Positions 12,121 to 23,460 of a stretch of 64,000 bases of DNA are shown here, piece after piece. Where the stretch lies: positions 186,001 to 250,000 of the forward strand of contig MU270094.1 in assembly GCA_021432635.1 (NCBI GenBank). The letters run 5' to 3'. Position 1 is the stretch's first letter. Every line of letters starts with the position of its first letter. Origin of the DNA: Thozetella sp. PMI_491 (Eukaryota > Ascomycota > Sordariomycetes > Chaetosphaeriales > Chaetosphaeriaceae). The translations under genes and the position numbers were made by a program. The notes beneath the pieces were generated by a model. That model made no database searches and was not told where the DNA came from. It worked only from the letters and a program-made list of their open reading frames with translations.

Positions 12121-14770
12121 CTACGCCTGGCTCAGGGTGATGCCACTGGCAGCAGCCGCCTTGCGGGACCGCTCTGCCTCGAGCACGAAGGCATCTTCAA
12201 CCGCGGCGCGGCGCCGGAACACGCGCTGCCAACGCTCCCCCCAGCGGGCAACGAGCTTCTGACGCTCGCTGCTGTCCGCCACATCCTCGATGAGCTCATC
12301 TTTAGTACCACTCGCCCAGCTCACGAGGGCGTCGTCCATGGCACGGAAGAGTTCGCGCATGGCACGGACTTCGCGGTCTCGGATCTGTTCCTGCTCGTTG
12401 GCGGCATCTCCGTCGTCGATGTCCATGTGGCCCGCGCTGTCGGGTTGTGCCGCCTTACGGACAACCTGACGCACGCGTGCCGTGACCTTCGCGACGGTGT
12501 TGAAGACAAGTTCGTAGATATAGGCCTCGGCAAGCGGACGGCCTCTATTCGCCCCAGGGTGTGCAACCAGCGCCCACTGGATGACGGAAATGGGCGATAG
12601 GATGCCGTAGTTAAGCAACTTCTCGACTATGGACAGGGCTACACCGGGTTGGTAGGCCCAGTAGGCCATCACAGCTGAGATGATCTGCTCCCGTGCGGAA
12701 TCAGAAGCAGCGCCCGCGTTCAGCAAACGGTCCTTGGTCCGTTCGATGGCGGCGAGAACGTGCGACAGAGACTTGTTGCCAACATGCAAGACTGCCGTAA
12801 CGAAGACATCCGTGCTCGATACCAAAGGATCGAGGCTCATGTCAAGCGCCGCGGAGTGAATCTTGTCGACGATTGGCTGGATCTCCTCATCCGGTGCCTT
12901 GTTGCGCAAACGTGTTGCGATTTCGCGACCTTCAGCTGCAAATGGTACGTCTATCAAATATCAGTTAGTTAACAGGCTCGAACGTATGGCATTAAGCAAG
13001 GCTTCGAGCACACGTACCGTCCTTGGCAAATTTGAACTCAGGGGTATCCCTCTCCTTCTCCGGGCTGATCAGTTGCAAGTATGGCGGGGGAAGGGTCCCT
13101 TTGATGCGCTGAGCGAAGCTGAGCCGGATTTCCTTGTCAATCGACGCAGCGATGAAGGCCTTGGCGGGATGAAGCTCCGAGAGGAACACATCTTCCTCCC
13201 ACTCGGTCCACTTCCAGGTGAAGCCAAAGTTGCTCAAGTGGTGAGAGAACCAGTCCACGAAGCGATTGGCAAGCTCAAGATCGAGATGGTGGATGTTGCG
13301 GTAGAGGTAGCGAATGGCACGTCCAAGACTGGGCGCAATGGCAGCCGGCGCCAACTTGCAAGCCTCGGTGAGAACCGAGTGGTAGTAAACGAGCTTGTGC
13401 TCGGGAGCGGGAAGCTGGAAAAGTTGCGAGAAAACCGCATCGACGGCGACGTCCTCAGGCTTCCAGGTCGACCGCGGCGGTTGGATATCTCGGAGCTTGT
13501 CATACGGTGTAGCCCGTGCAGTGAAGGTCCGCGGTGCAAAAAAGCAATCCAGCTCGATCAAATTGCGCGCCGTAATGTTTCGGTTGTAGGCGAGTTCGTT
13601 GATCATGTCCAGGAGCGCATCTCTGGTGAGGCATGATGCGATGTTGTTCGTAGACGGGACGGACTCAACTTCCTGGTTCGCATACACAGAGAGGTAGATC
13701 TCAGGAAACAAGGGCCGGGGTCCAGAGGGCACAAGCTCTGGAATCGTGATGGTAGGGAGCGCGTGGAGAGGCGCCTCCTTCAGCTTGGACCGCTGCTCGA
13801 TATCCTCCATCGGGAATTCCCAAGGCCGGGGAAGGCAGGCGAGCTCCCATCCGTTGCTGGCCTCGGCCTGTAACTGCTTCTGGAGAAGTGCGATCAGACT
13901 CGTCGACCCAATCGGACTCTCCTCGCCGCTTTCGGGGTGGTATGGGTCGACCAGACTCTGGAGCGTATGAGGCTCGGAGGCGATGATCTCAGTCTTGTCC
14001 ATCAGATCCGCAGCCTTCTGCTGCCACCGTTCGGCCGGCGCGGTCGACATGATGTAGGGGAGGGTGAGGAGGATAATCTTGACGAGTTCGGTACCGACGG
14101 TCTGCCGCTCAAGTTAGCAACTAGGCTGTCCATGTAGCAGAACTTGCGCATAAGCAAGGTGGCTTACATCCTCTGAGCTAGCAGTCTGGAGTTCGCCAGC
14201 GCGCGCGAACAGGTCCTCTAGGATGGGAAAGACACCATCGCCCTCCAGGGCGCCCTGCAGGCATGCGAGCAGCTTCAGGTACAACTTGACGCCGCGCCAT
14301 TCGCCCTCTGCGATCTTGGACTGGATACCGGCGGCGAGCTTCGCAAGGAGCAGCTCGACAAGTTCACCCTGGTTTCCGTTGGCTACCAGCACCACGGCCG
14401 CAACGAAAGGCGTCTTCAAGGGCTGCTCGAGCGCCAGTTGGAGGACAAGGTCGACGAAGTTCCCGCGCAACAACTCGTCGTCCCAGTTATCGGTCAGGAG
14501 CGTGCCGATCGTCTGGACCTCCTCGTGCCACGGTCGCATGGGGTTCTCGGCGATGGTGAGGAGCTGCTTGCGGATGCGTACATGGGGCGGAGCATCCATC
14601 CGCCGGCGAGGGCCGCGGCGGTCATAATCATCGTCATCTGTTGACTAGAATTAATACCAAGTTTATCGGCGCGCTTCCGCCTGTAGCCTGCTGTCCTACT
14701 GACCGCGGTACCTTCGCTTTCGCGAATTGCCGTAGTGGCCCCCGTTTTGCCGTCGATCGGTGTCAGCCAT
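12121..14770 (-). CDS. cbp80: Nuclear cap-binding complex large subunit CBP80 (NCBP1)
   Basis: Large subunit of the nuclear cap-binding complex, which with CBP20 binds the m7G cap of nascent transcripts and links capping to splicing, export and decay. Four exons join in phase: 14704-14770, 14168-14637, 13018-14101 and 12121-12950 (introns 66, 66 and 67 bp), giving 816 residues, close to the fungal family length. The N-terminus has a basic stretch RKRRYR followed by an acidic DDDDYDRRGPRRR segment, a likely nuclear localisation signal. The helical MIF4G region follows from about residue 36 (MDAPPHVRIRKQLL). Other family-typical segments are QTIGTLLTDNWDDELLRGNF, the TLPYIMS stretch at the third exon and FANRFVDWFSHHLSNF-like text near the middle (here LANRFVDWFSHHLSNFGF). 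The ATG at 14770 lies in a small first exon. The gene is followed downstream by convergent SF3b4. Confidence 0.94.
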
Positions 14771-16398
14771 CGTTGATACGGGGATGGTCAGAGCCTCCGG
14801 TTGTGAGTGGTGCTAGAAATTGATGGAATGCTGCTTCCAAGCGCCAAATCCGTGGAGCTGTCGTGGCTGGAGGCTCTCGATGCTGCGAAACAGAAAAGCT
14901 CCAGTGAGGACGCCGTGACGCAGGACGCGAAGGCGTGCAGGAGAGCAACGAAAGGCCGAAGTAAAGCCGGCCAATCAAAGAGCTCTGAGCGGGCAGATAG
15001 GCCCCACCAAGTCTAGAGAACTACCCTTGAACTTGATGCATCTGCCTGAGAGCAAGGTAGCTAGAGACGATGGGTACGGGAACGAAAAAGTGTATTAGCT
15101 TCCGACTTGGCTGTAGTTTCGGGAAGCCGCCCGAGCTACCTCGAGTTCAATGCAGGGATACCCAGAAAGCCCATGCTTCTGCTCCTATCGCCCATCATGT
15201 CAACCCCTGTACTTTTCAACCTTACCAATCCCAAGCCTCAAAGCTACCCATGGCTTTGCCTAGTCGGCAGGGTAAAAGAAGGCTCACGTGGGCCAGCTAT
15301 GCACGGAATCAAGTCGCAGTTCCTGCACCAGGCTCGTGACTGGATGACCGATCCGACATCTCTCTCCTTCAGCAAACGAGTCTGCCTTGAGTAAAAGGAT
15401 CCTGAGAACACCAATACGCCGCCTTTTGTCGGACGAGAACCGAACCCCAAGCTGAGGCACTGCGCTACAATGCATCAAATCTGCCCTCTTCCCTTAGCCT
15501 TCTTTCCCACGCACAACGTAGACACAGACACACGCCCCTGTCTCTCTTCCTCCGTCTCTCCGTGTCACCTCTCCCCGTCTTGACTCTCTGGAAAATTGTG
15601 AAGAATAGGAATCTTTTTGTTCAAGACCATCGTATAGTATTGAGGGCGGTTTGCCCCATTTTCCCCACCATCATTTGAGAAGCGCCCTAAGCCCTAGTCC
15701 ATCCGTCCGGCGTATCCCTCTTGACTCTCACCAGTTCCGTCCCCCCTTTGATCCGGTGTCCCTGAACGCTGCCTGAAGAAAGGCGGTGGAGACCCTGTCC
15801 TCCCCCCTTCTTCGGCCTAACCATCAAAGCACTCGTACTCCATAATCCTCCAATATTTGTCACCAGGTGCGACGCCAGCGAAGGCGAGGCTGGGAGGCCG
15901 CACAGAGAAGAGAAGAAAAAAGGCAGGGGCCCAGCAGGTCTATGAGCAGCCCACCTCGGGCGGAATAGGCAGCCTTGTCGCATATCGAGTTTGAAAATAA
16001 GCAAAAGGCATTTCGGTCATGCAGAAAAGAAATCTAAAAACGTCATCCCATGTTATTCTGATGCAGCCTCCCTTCTCAGGCACGAACAGCTCTGTTGCCA
16101 GGGAGGGTCCCGCTGCATGGAAGCGGCGAAACCACTCCTCAATCTAGTTCCAGCTGTTTCGGATGGCATCACCGTCCCTCGAGATATATGACACTTCCGC
16201 CGCCGCCGCGAGCCACATGGCTCGCGTGGTTGGTATCGTAAGGACATGACAATCGTCCCGGGTCATCAACGGAACAAGGCGCCTCTTCAGGGGTATTGCT
16301 TGCGCCTAGTGCCATCAAACTATAGCACAAAGCCATGGGCAGGAATCGTTGGGCACGGTTGATAGACATGGTGGATCCGGCAACTACCCGGAACCCCT
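14771..16398. other. Intergenic region, CBP80 promoter and GSK-3 3' end
   Basis: About 1.6 kb between the CBP80 start (minus) and the GSK-3 stop (minus). It should contain the CBP80 promoter and the GSK-3 3' UTR. One CACGTGGG site lies near 15286. Open frames are short, overlap on both strands and resemble nothing I know. Confidence 0.5.
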
Positions 16399-17895
16399 TC
16401 AATCCAGCTTAGCCATCATTTCCGACTTTGACAATGGGGTAAAGTTGTCGATGTCGAGGCCGCGTGACGCAAGCACTGGCTTAATATGCGCCGGGACCAG
16501 CTCGTGGTTCAGTTGCGGGGCGATCGACAGCTCTAGGGATCTACAATCAGCGTTGTCTCCAGAAGGGGGGGGGAGAGGGGAGGGGGGCCTTTTCATTGCT
16601 ACGATAGATACATACCGTGTCTGCTGAAGTCAAAGAGAGGGGGGAGGTCCCTTAATTGGTTGGTTTGGTGCCTCGAGTCAGGGAGCTTGGTGCTCGGATC
16701 CCGAAGCTCGTCGAAGAACGGATGCACCATGGCATTGACAGCACCAAGGCGCTCCGTCGGCGTGTACTCGAGCAGGCGGGCGATGAGGTCGATCGCGTTG
16801 GCATCCGCTTTCCGGAAGACCTTGCTGAAGGGGTGCGGCTTGATCTGGGGGAACTTGTGCTCCATGTAGTTGGGGTTCATCGTCCGAATCTGCTCCCGGG
16901 TCGGCGTGCCCAGCACTTTGATGATCTCCACCAATTGGTCGATGCCCGATTCGCCCGGGAACAGGGGTTGTCCAAGCATGAGTTCGGCCATGACACAACC
17001 CGTTGACCACACATCTGCACAGGTCAGTCGCTGCTTGCAGGGTAAGGAGGAGGCTTGCAGCACGCACCTATCTTTGTCGTGTAGTTCGTCGCGCCGAAGA
17101 TCAACTCGGGCGCTCGGTAGTACCGTGAGCAAATATACGATACGTTAGGCTCGTTCTCGACGAGAATCTTGGCGCTACCAAAGTCGCACAGCTTCAAGAT
17201 CCCGCTGGTGGGGTCGAGGAGGAGGTTCTGCGGCTTGATGTCGCGGTGACAGATGCCTTGGGAGTGGATGTATGCGAGGGCGCGGAAGAGCTGGTAGATG
17301 TAGAGCTTGACTTCGAGGATCGGCATAGTCGTCTTCATCTTGTTGAAGAATCGGGAGGCCCGGTAGACCGTCTCCGGAACAAATTCTTGTACCAAGTTCA
17401 GGTACACCTCATCTTTCTGCAGCTAGTTAGTGCTGTGGTGCTTGGCTTGGGCCGGGCGACTCACGCGCTCTCCGTTGGAGTAGTAGAAGGCTTTCAATTG
17501 CACGATGTTAGGGTGGCGGACGATTCGCATGATCTGCAGCTCACGGTTCTAGAGGTAGCGCCGGGCAGGTTAGCGGGCGCAAGGACAGGCGCGAACGCGG
17601 GCAAGAGATGGCCAACCTTGAACCTCTTGTCCTGCAGCACGCGCTTGATCGCGGCGTCTTCGTTGGATGGCGACAACTTGGTCTGGAAGACGACACCGAA
17701 AGAACCATTGCCCACGATCTTGCATTGGGTGTACTGAATCTCTCTGGTCTCACCAGTGACGCCGTCTTGGACTTTCTCGCGGATGACTTCTGCAGAGGGG
17801 GGTCAGAGATCCATTGGCTGAGAGAGAGGGGTTACATCAGCTAACTGACCTCCCATCCGCAAGGTGTTGAAGGCTGCGGGGCGGCTCGACGCCAT
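16399..17895 (-). CDS. gsk3: Glycogen synthase kinase 3 (GSK-3)
   Basis: Ser/Thr kinase of the CMGC group, acting in stress, development and metabolic signalling. Six exons: 17850-17895, 17617-17789, 17465-17548, 17068-17416, 16616-17014 and 16399-16532 (introns 60, 68, 48, 53 and 83 bp), all in phase, giving 394 residues, the usual fungal length. The ATP loop is GNGSFGVV (42-49), the ATP lysine K64, the catalytic loop HRDIKPQN (158-165) with D160, and DFG at 179-181. The activation loop [13 protein letters not shown] carries the GSK-3 autophosphorylated Tyr (Y195). The C-terminus keeps [11 protein letters not shown] and DIDNFTPL, both characteristic of fungal GSK-3. The second intron has a weak donor, GTTGGC. 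The last intron ends at CCCTAG; an earlier AG would bring in a stop. The short N-terminus has no Ser9-type inhibitory motif, so animal-type Akt control is unlikely. Confidence 0.96.
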
Positions 17896-20800
17896 CTTGA
17901 ATGACAAATAACCGCAACCCAGGTGTTCGTGCTACCGCTCAATTGAATAAATCAGTTCGCCGACGGGGTCGGAGAGGGGGAAGTTCGTCGGCTGCTTGAT
18001 GCGGGCCGTGTTGGGCAACGGCTAGCGAGACTGGGCCGCGAGGGATTCGATATCGGGCTAGCAACGGCTTTCGCTGCGTTTGAGAAGAGTAGCACGGTAT
18101 CAACACAGAAATAGGGTTGGTGCCGGTAATCTGGTATTGGCTAGTCGAAGAGCTGGTTGGTTATCGGTAAGGGAGAATATCGATTTGCTGGAATGATTGC
18201 TGGCGACGAGGAATGCAGTGGTTCGGAGGCGCAGAAGGTGGGCTGTCTCTCTAGGCTTTGGACCGAAATGTGGCTGACTGGGGGGAGAAGAGGCGACCCG
18301 AAGAACAGCGGATCTGGCGGGGCGGGGTTGATGTCAGAAACTCGCGTGGTAGACCCGGTATTCCGTAGGGAAGCTGCAAGGACGAGATGGGGTGAAGCGA
18401 GGGAGGTTTAGGAGGAACGACGATGGTGGCAGTGAAAGGACGTGAGGACGAAAGAGGGGGGGTGATGGTGAGGTTAGGTGTTGAGGGAAGAGCCGGTAGT
18501 AGAGGGGCGAGAGAAGCTTAAAGTACCAGACGGCGGGGGATTTCGGTGGCAACACGAGCTGGGTGGGCAGGACCTTGGCCAAATCTCGTGACGGACTGGG
18601 CCTGAAAATGTAGGTACACGCCCTGTGAGGACTGGCGGGGTAGGAATAGCGAGGGAGCAAGGGGAGGACAAAAAATGAAAACAGCAAGCTGCGCAAGGAG
18701 GTTCTTGGATGCCAGGGCTGACACCTAGAATCGCTCTCTCGGCCCGTCAAAAGGTTTTTTTCCCCCTTGGTACGAGGGTTGGGGAGGGGGGGTTTTGGGG
18801 GACGTTAAGAGAGATGAGGCAAAGAGCGTGAGTTGGCTGCGAGTCCCGTCGCTTGGGGCGTCGACTGGGTGCGTTCAGAGCAGGTCAGATGCTCAAAAGG
18901 TTTGGGACCTGACGTAGAGCCAACCACAAGGAGGGGTCAAGAGGGCTAGTCAAGGGGGTCCAAGAGCCCACGAGGTTGGTCGCCAGCGAGGCAGAGATGC
19001 AAAAGGGCAGAATAAGGCCAGGTGCAGATAGCAAAAGTGAAAATTGCTGGGTTGGGGGTCTTCTCCTCAATACGTACCTACTCGCGCGATGCTGCAGATA
19101 AGTTCCGGACGTTGTGTTGGGTTGGATGTGGGATGGTGACGAGGTGAGGTGAAAGAAGTTAAGTGCGATTTGAAGAGAGGGGTCGATCGTCACTTCCCTG
19201 TTGGTTCGGCAGGCAAGCAGGTGAGCGAGTGAGCAACGGTTTAGCTCGAATCGGAGGGGTCACCCCAAAAAAACGACCCGGGATAAAAATAGGCGCGAAC
19301 CGACCACGGTCAAGGCCTAAGGAGAAACGCCAACAACGCTCTCTACCTGGTGTTTATCGTTGAGCAGCTGGCCGGGCGGGGCGGGCGAGAATCAGAGCTG
19401 CGCAGGATGGCGGTGGGTGTTTGTTGGGCGTGTGTGTACCCAGGACTGGTGCTGCACACAGGGCAGGGGGGACGGGCCAAATGTGTGGCAGTCTCAAAGT
19501 GTGATGCAGGGAAGCAGGGCGGGCGGCTGTGACGTTGAGCAAGCAGCCGAGCGAGCTATGGGCAAGGCACCAACAACAGCAACAACAACAACCTCTCTGG
19601 CTTCGAGACCCTTCGTCTGGCTTTGTTTACTGTCGAGCCTCTAAACGGGCGGGAAGCAGCGGGGGGATGGATCCCAGGAGTCTTCCGTCGAGAATCAAGG
19701 GGAGAAGGGGCCGATCGGTAGCTGGGGCGCCACAGCACTGGAGCGGACGGGCTTCTTTCGGTCGAGCTGAAGAATACTTCGCAGTTGGGGGTGGAGGAGG
19801 AGTGGGTTGCCTAGGCCTACTCCCACGTGCACAGCTAAGGCCCAGCGGCTCGGGACAAAGTCAACGACGCGCAAGAGAAGCAGCGGGAGCCCAAGGTACA
19901 GGGGGGGAAGCACAGGTGCGGGCGGGAGAGCAGCAGCAGAATAAGAAAAAACCGAGGTTCTCTTGATCCGTGAGGTGAGCTCGAGGAAAGCTGCTGGAAG
20001 AAAGATGAGATCATTAGACGGCGCGAGGCGGCCAGTCGTGCGCTTTTGTTCAAGGCCGGGGGCAGGTCACAAGACCCTTTATAAAACAGCCGCTAAGAGC
20101 TCCGCTGCCGAAGTCAATTTTTGATCTGGTGAGCAATTCAATCCTGCAGGGTCTTCCGAGACCTCGAGCAACCTTTGATGACGCTCTCCTTTTGAAGACC
20201 TTCGAGGGGCCTTGCTGTAAATATTGGGATTCCTCAACGAGAGTCAAGGGATCTCTGTCTAGTTTCCGTCTAAGACACATCTCACTTGTGTTGGGCTTGG
20301 GGACTCGGTACGTGCTCATGCCACAGCGATTTGAGCTGTCCCCTGTGGGAAAGCGGGGTCGATGACAGCAGTTCGCTCCTGGGTTGGGTCCAGCCTGGGA
20401 GCTTGTCATGCCAATGAGCAGGGGAAAAAAGGTCGGGTCGAAGAGCAGCGGTGCACGAAGCGGGCGAGGCCGCTATGGGCGCAGCAAGCGCTGTTGCCAA
20501 TGAACTCCCTCTTTACCCCCTCCTCCCCCTCTTCCTCCCAAGACCTCGACGACCCGGGCGGCTCGAGGTAAGAAACGGGATCTATCCTTTTTAGTTTCAG
20601 TTCACAAGGCCTAGGCCTAACTGGAGGGCTGATTCCTTCCCTTGCCCCCTCCCTCCCTCCATCTCATCTGGCACGCTGCCCCGGCGGCATGCGGTGCTGC
20701 TCTTGCATATAACAACGTACCACCCAGTAGAGGACAGGGCCTGCAGGCCCATACAGAGAAGGATGGTCATATTATAAACACGGGCCAGCTAAACATTCTC

Positions 20801-23438
20801 CAGGCCCCATAGGTCATTCTCGGTAGCAGCGGTTCTCTAAGCACATCCTTCGACAAAGGAGTGCCCCGGGTGGCGGCTGCTGGCGGAAGCCTAGCCATCA
20901 CCAGCCGGCGCTTGGAGGAGAGGTATTGTCTCGGACGACCGCCTGGCGAGGGCCGCCACAATGCGCTGACTGGAAGTGTGGAAAGACAGTCCCCAGGCGC
21001 AGGTGCGAGCAGCCTGGCGTCCCCAAGGCCTCTCGCAGGACACCACATGTTTCCGGATAATATATCGTAGGCGTGAACCGAGTAAGCCCGTTGAACAGTC
21101 GACCGACGGGTACGGGCATATACCCGAGAGATGCAAAGGTCCTGGGTCACCAAAAAGACACTGTAAATAAAACCGAGCATTGTATGTACATCATGAGACC
21201 CGGCTAAGTTTGTCCTTTCACGCGCAGGAAAGGACCTCGTGGCGGGCGACGAAGCGGAACCCTTGAAACTTCGACCGGCCCATCTCTGCTCGCCGCTACT
21301 ACGCACGCTCCATATATCGTGAGACTCTGAACACGTCCTGAGCCCTCAGTATCAAAAGCATAGCTTCTGGGTGCACGCATCACATACAAGGAGGGGGGGG
21401 GGAGAGGGGGAGGGGGGTCTGGAAGACGACGGGGCAGCAGGAGGGGCTTGGGAAGCCCTATGAGACATTTCCAGGGTTCTCAACTCTCAGGGGCAGGGGA
21501 AGACAGGTTGGGTTCCAGGGGGGAAGGGAGGGGGGATAGTGGGTGCCAACGGGCTTGACAATGGATCGTCCATTACCCGCAGCCTCATCAATATTGTTCT
21601 GCGGCTGGCGAATGGGCGGTGTTCAAATGGGATCGCGATTTTCAGAGACCAGAAAAGAAAAAAAAAAAAAAAGTCTTCACATTCGGACGCACGTGCAGGG
21701 GTGCAACTGGCCATCGGCGACCTCTACTGGCTCACTGAACATCGTGGCAGGGCCCGGTTCGGAGCTTGCTAGATTGGGTGGGTTGGGTGTGAGGGGGGCG
21801 TCTGGTTCCTCGTAGCGCCCACAGCAGACAGGGCGTCCCGGATCGATCTCGTTGCCTTTGATGATGAGGCGCCGGAACCCAGACGATCGGATTTCGCATC
21901 AGGTTTCGGAGGCGATCCTGTGTGCTGTGTGCGGCGGCGAGGGTTGATGGCCCCAGGGGAGGCGGGGGCGAGCCCCAGGATCTAGGCATTTGCAATCCTC
22001 ACGCTGTCGTCAGCGCCGCCCACCGGTAGAGTCTTGGCCGTGGTGCCGGATCCGAACGGGGTGTGTGGGTGTTGTAGTAGCGGCGCTGGAGACTCTCCAG
22101 CTCCCCAGCGCCAATGAGTGCGGGGCGGCGAGGGACCTCCAGACTGGAGGAGTGGATTCGATGCGTCTCCTTCGAGCGACGGTGGATACCTTCACGACGC
22201 CAATCGAAAGCTACTGCAGTCGCAATGGAGCAGGAACCGGCAGAGGCCAACTGTCAACCTGCATGGAACGAACGAAGAGGGAGCGAGAGGTCGAATAGGA
22301 CGGCGCTCGGGATATTGCTTCTTCGGTCGCTCGCCTGCCCTGCCGCGCCGCTCTCGAACGGCGAGCGAGTGGGCGAGCCAGCAGTTTGACCCTTTTACGC
22401 CGCTCTCCCCTTCCCCCATGTCCCCGGAAGACTCCCGGGTTTGGGGGAGAGGAGGGGGGGACGATGACGATGCTATACCCAAGCGCTGCCGCAGAAGAGG
22501 GAGGGGCAATCGACCAATATGGAAGTAGCACTAGGTATCTCCCGGGAGGGGCAGCGGGATCTGATTGATTCACTGCCGCGGCGTTTCAAGAGCTGATAAG
22601 ATAGATGAGGAGTGCAGAAAATATGACAACGGCGACCCTGCTACAAATTTGTTTCTTGCTTGTTCGTTTCCGTCAGAAAACCGCCCAATGCCGTGCTCGA
22701 ACGCTGCCCCAGAGCCGAACAGATGAGGGACGCGGCCGCCGAGACTACAGTAGGTAGTCCGACCCGTCTAGGCAAGGGGTCCATGGCTCAGAGGAAGCCC
22801 ACGTCCCCGCTGACGGCATGGAGAAGACCTGGCGTTGTTCCTGCCCCTCCGGCCGGGACTTGGACAGGGGGGGGAGGGGAGGAGGAAGGGGGGTCGACGC
22901 CAGGCATGTCGGCGACAGGCCTCGCAGAACGGTCAGCGCTTTCTATTGGAAGCCGCCGTATTGAGGTTCACATGCGTCAGGCCCGCGAGGGCCGGCCAAT
23001 CGCCTCCACCCAGGCCGGGTAGTACGACCTGAACGGGCCCTCGGATCCATGATGCCTGACGCCGTTTCTCACTGCTGTACCTATCCGCTGTGCGCTGTGC
23101 AGAGGGGACCCGGCGGATGGTGGAGAGCTCTCGCTCCGGCAGAAAAAAAAGAGGTCATGAGACCTCTGCTGCCGCGCTAGCTGCTGGGATGGCCGTGGCC
23201 GGACCGAAGCATCGCCTTCAACCACCAAAAAGGTGAATTGGGAAAAGGGGAAGGAGGCCCGCGAGAAAGAGGGGCACCCGGCGGCAAAGGACTGGCTGAG
23301 GGAGGACGCACCTTGGACCGGGCTGTGGGGAGCACAGAACCAATTGGCAGTTGTCGAAGGGGACCTTTATTTTCCATCGAATTTTGGGTGTTCCGATTGA
23401 GGACGCCTGTACCATTGAACGGCGAACGACCACTGTGC

Positions 23439-23460
23439 GTGTGTGTGTGTGTGTGTGTGT
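23439..23460. repeat. GT dinucleotide microsatellite
   Basis: Eleven GT units in a row, read directly, inside the long gap upstream of GSK-3. It creates the poly Cys-Val and Thr-His frames seen there. Confidence 0.9.

Noticed and set aside
19529-19966. Poly-Gln plus-strand frame
   Set aside because: Caused by a CAACAG repeat; the remainder is Gly/Arg-rich non-coding-like text upstream of GSK-3.
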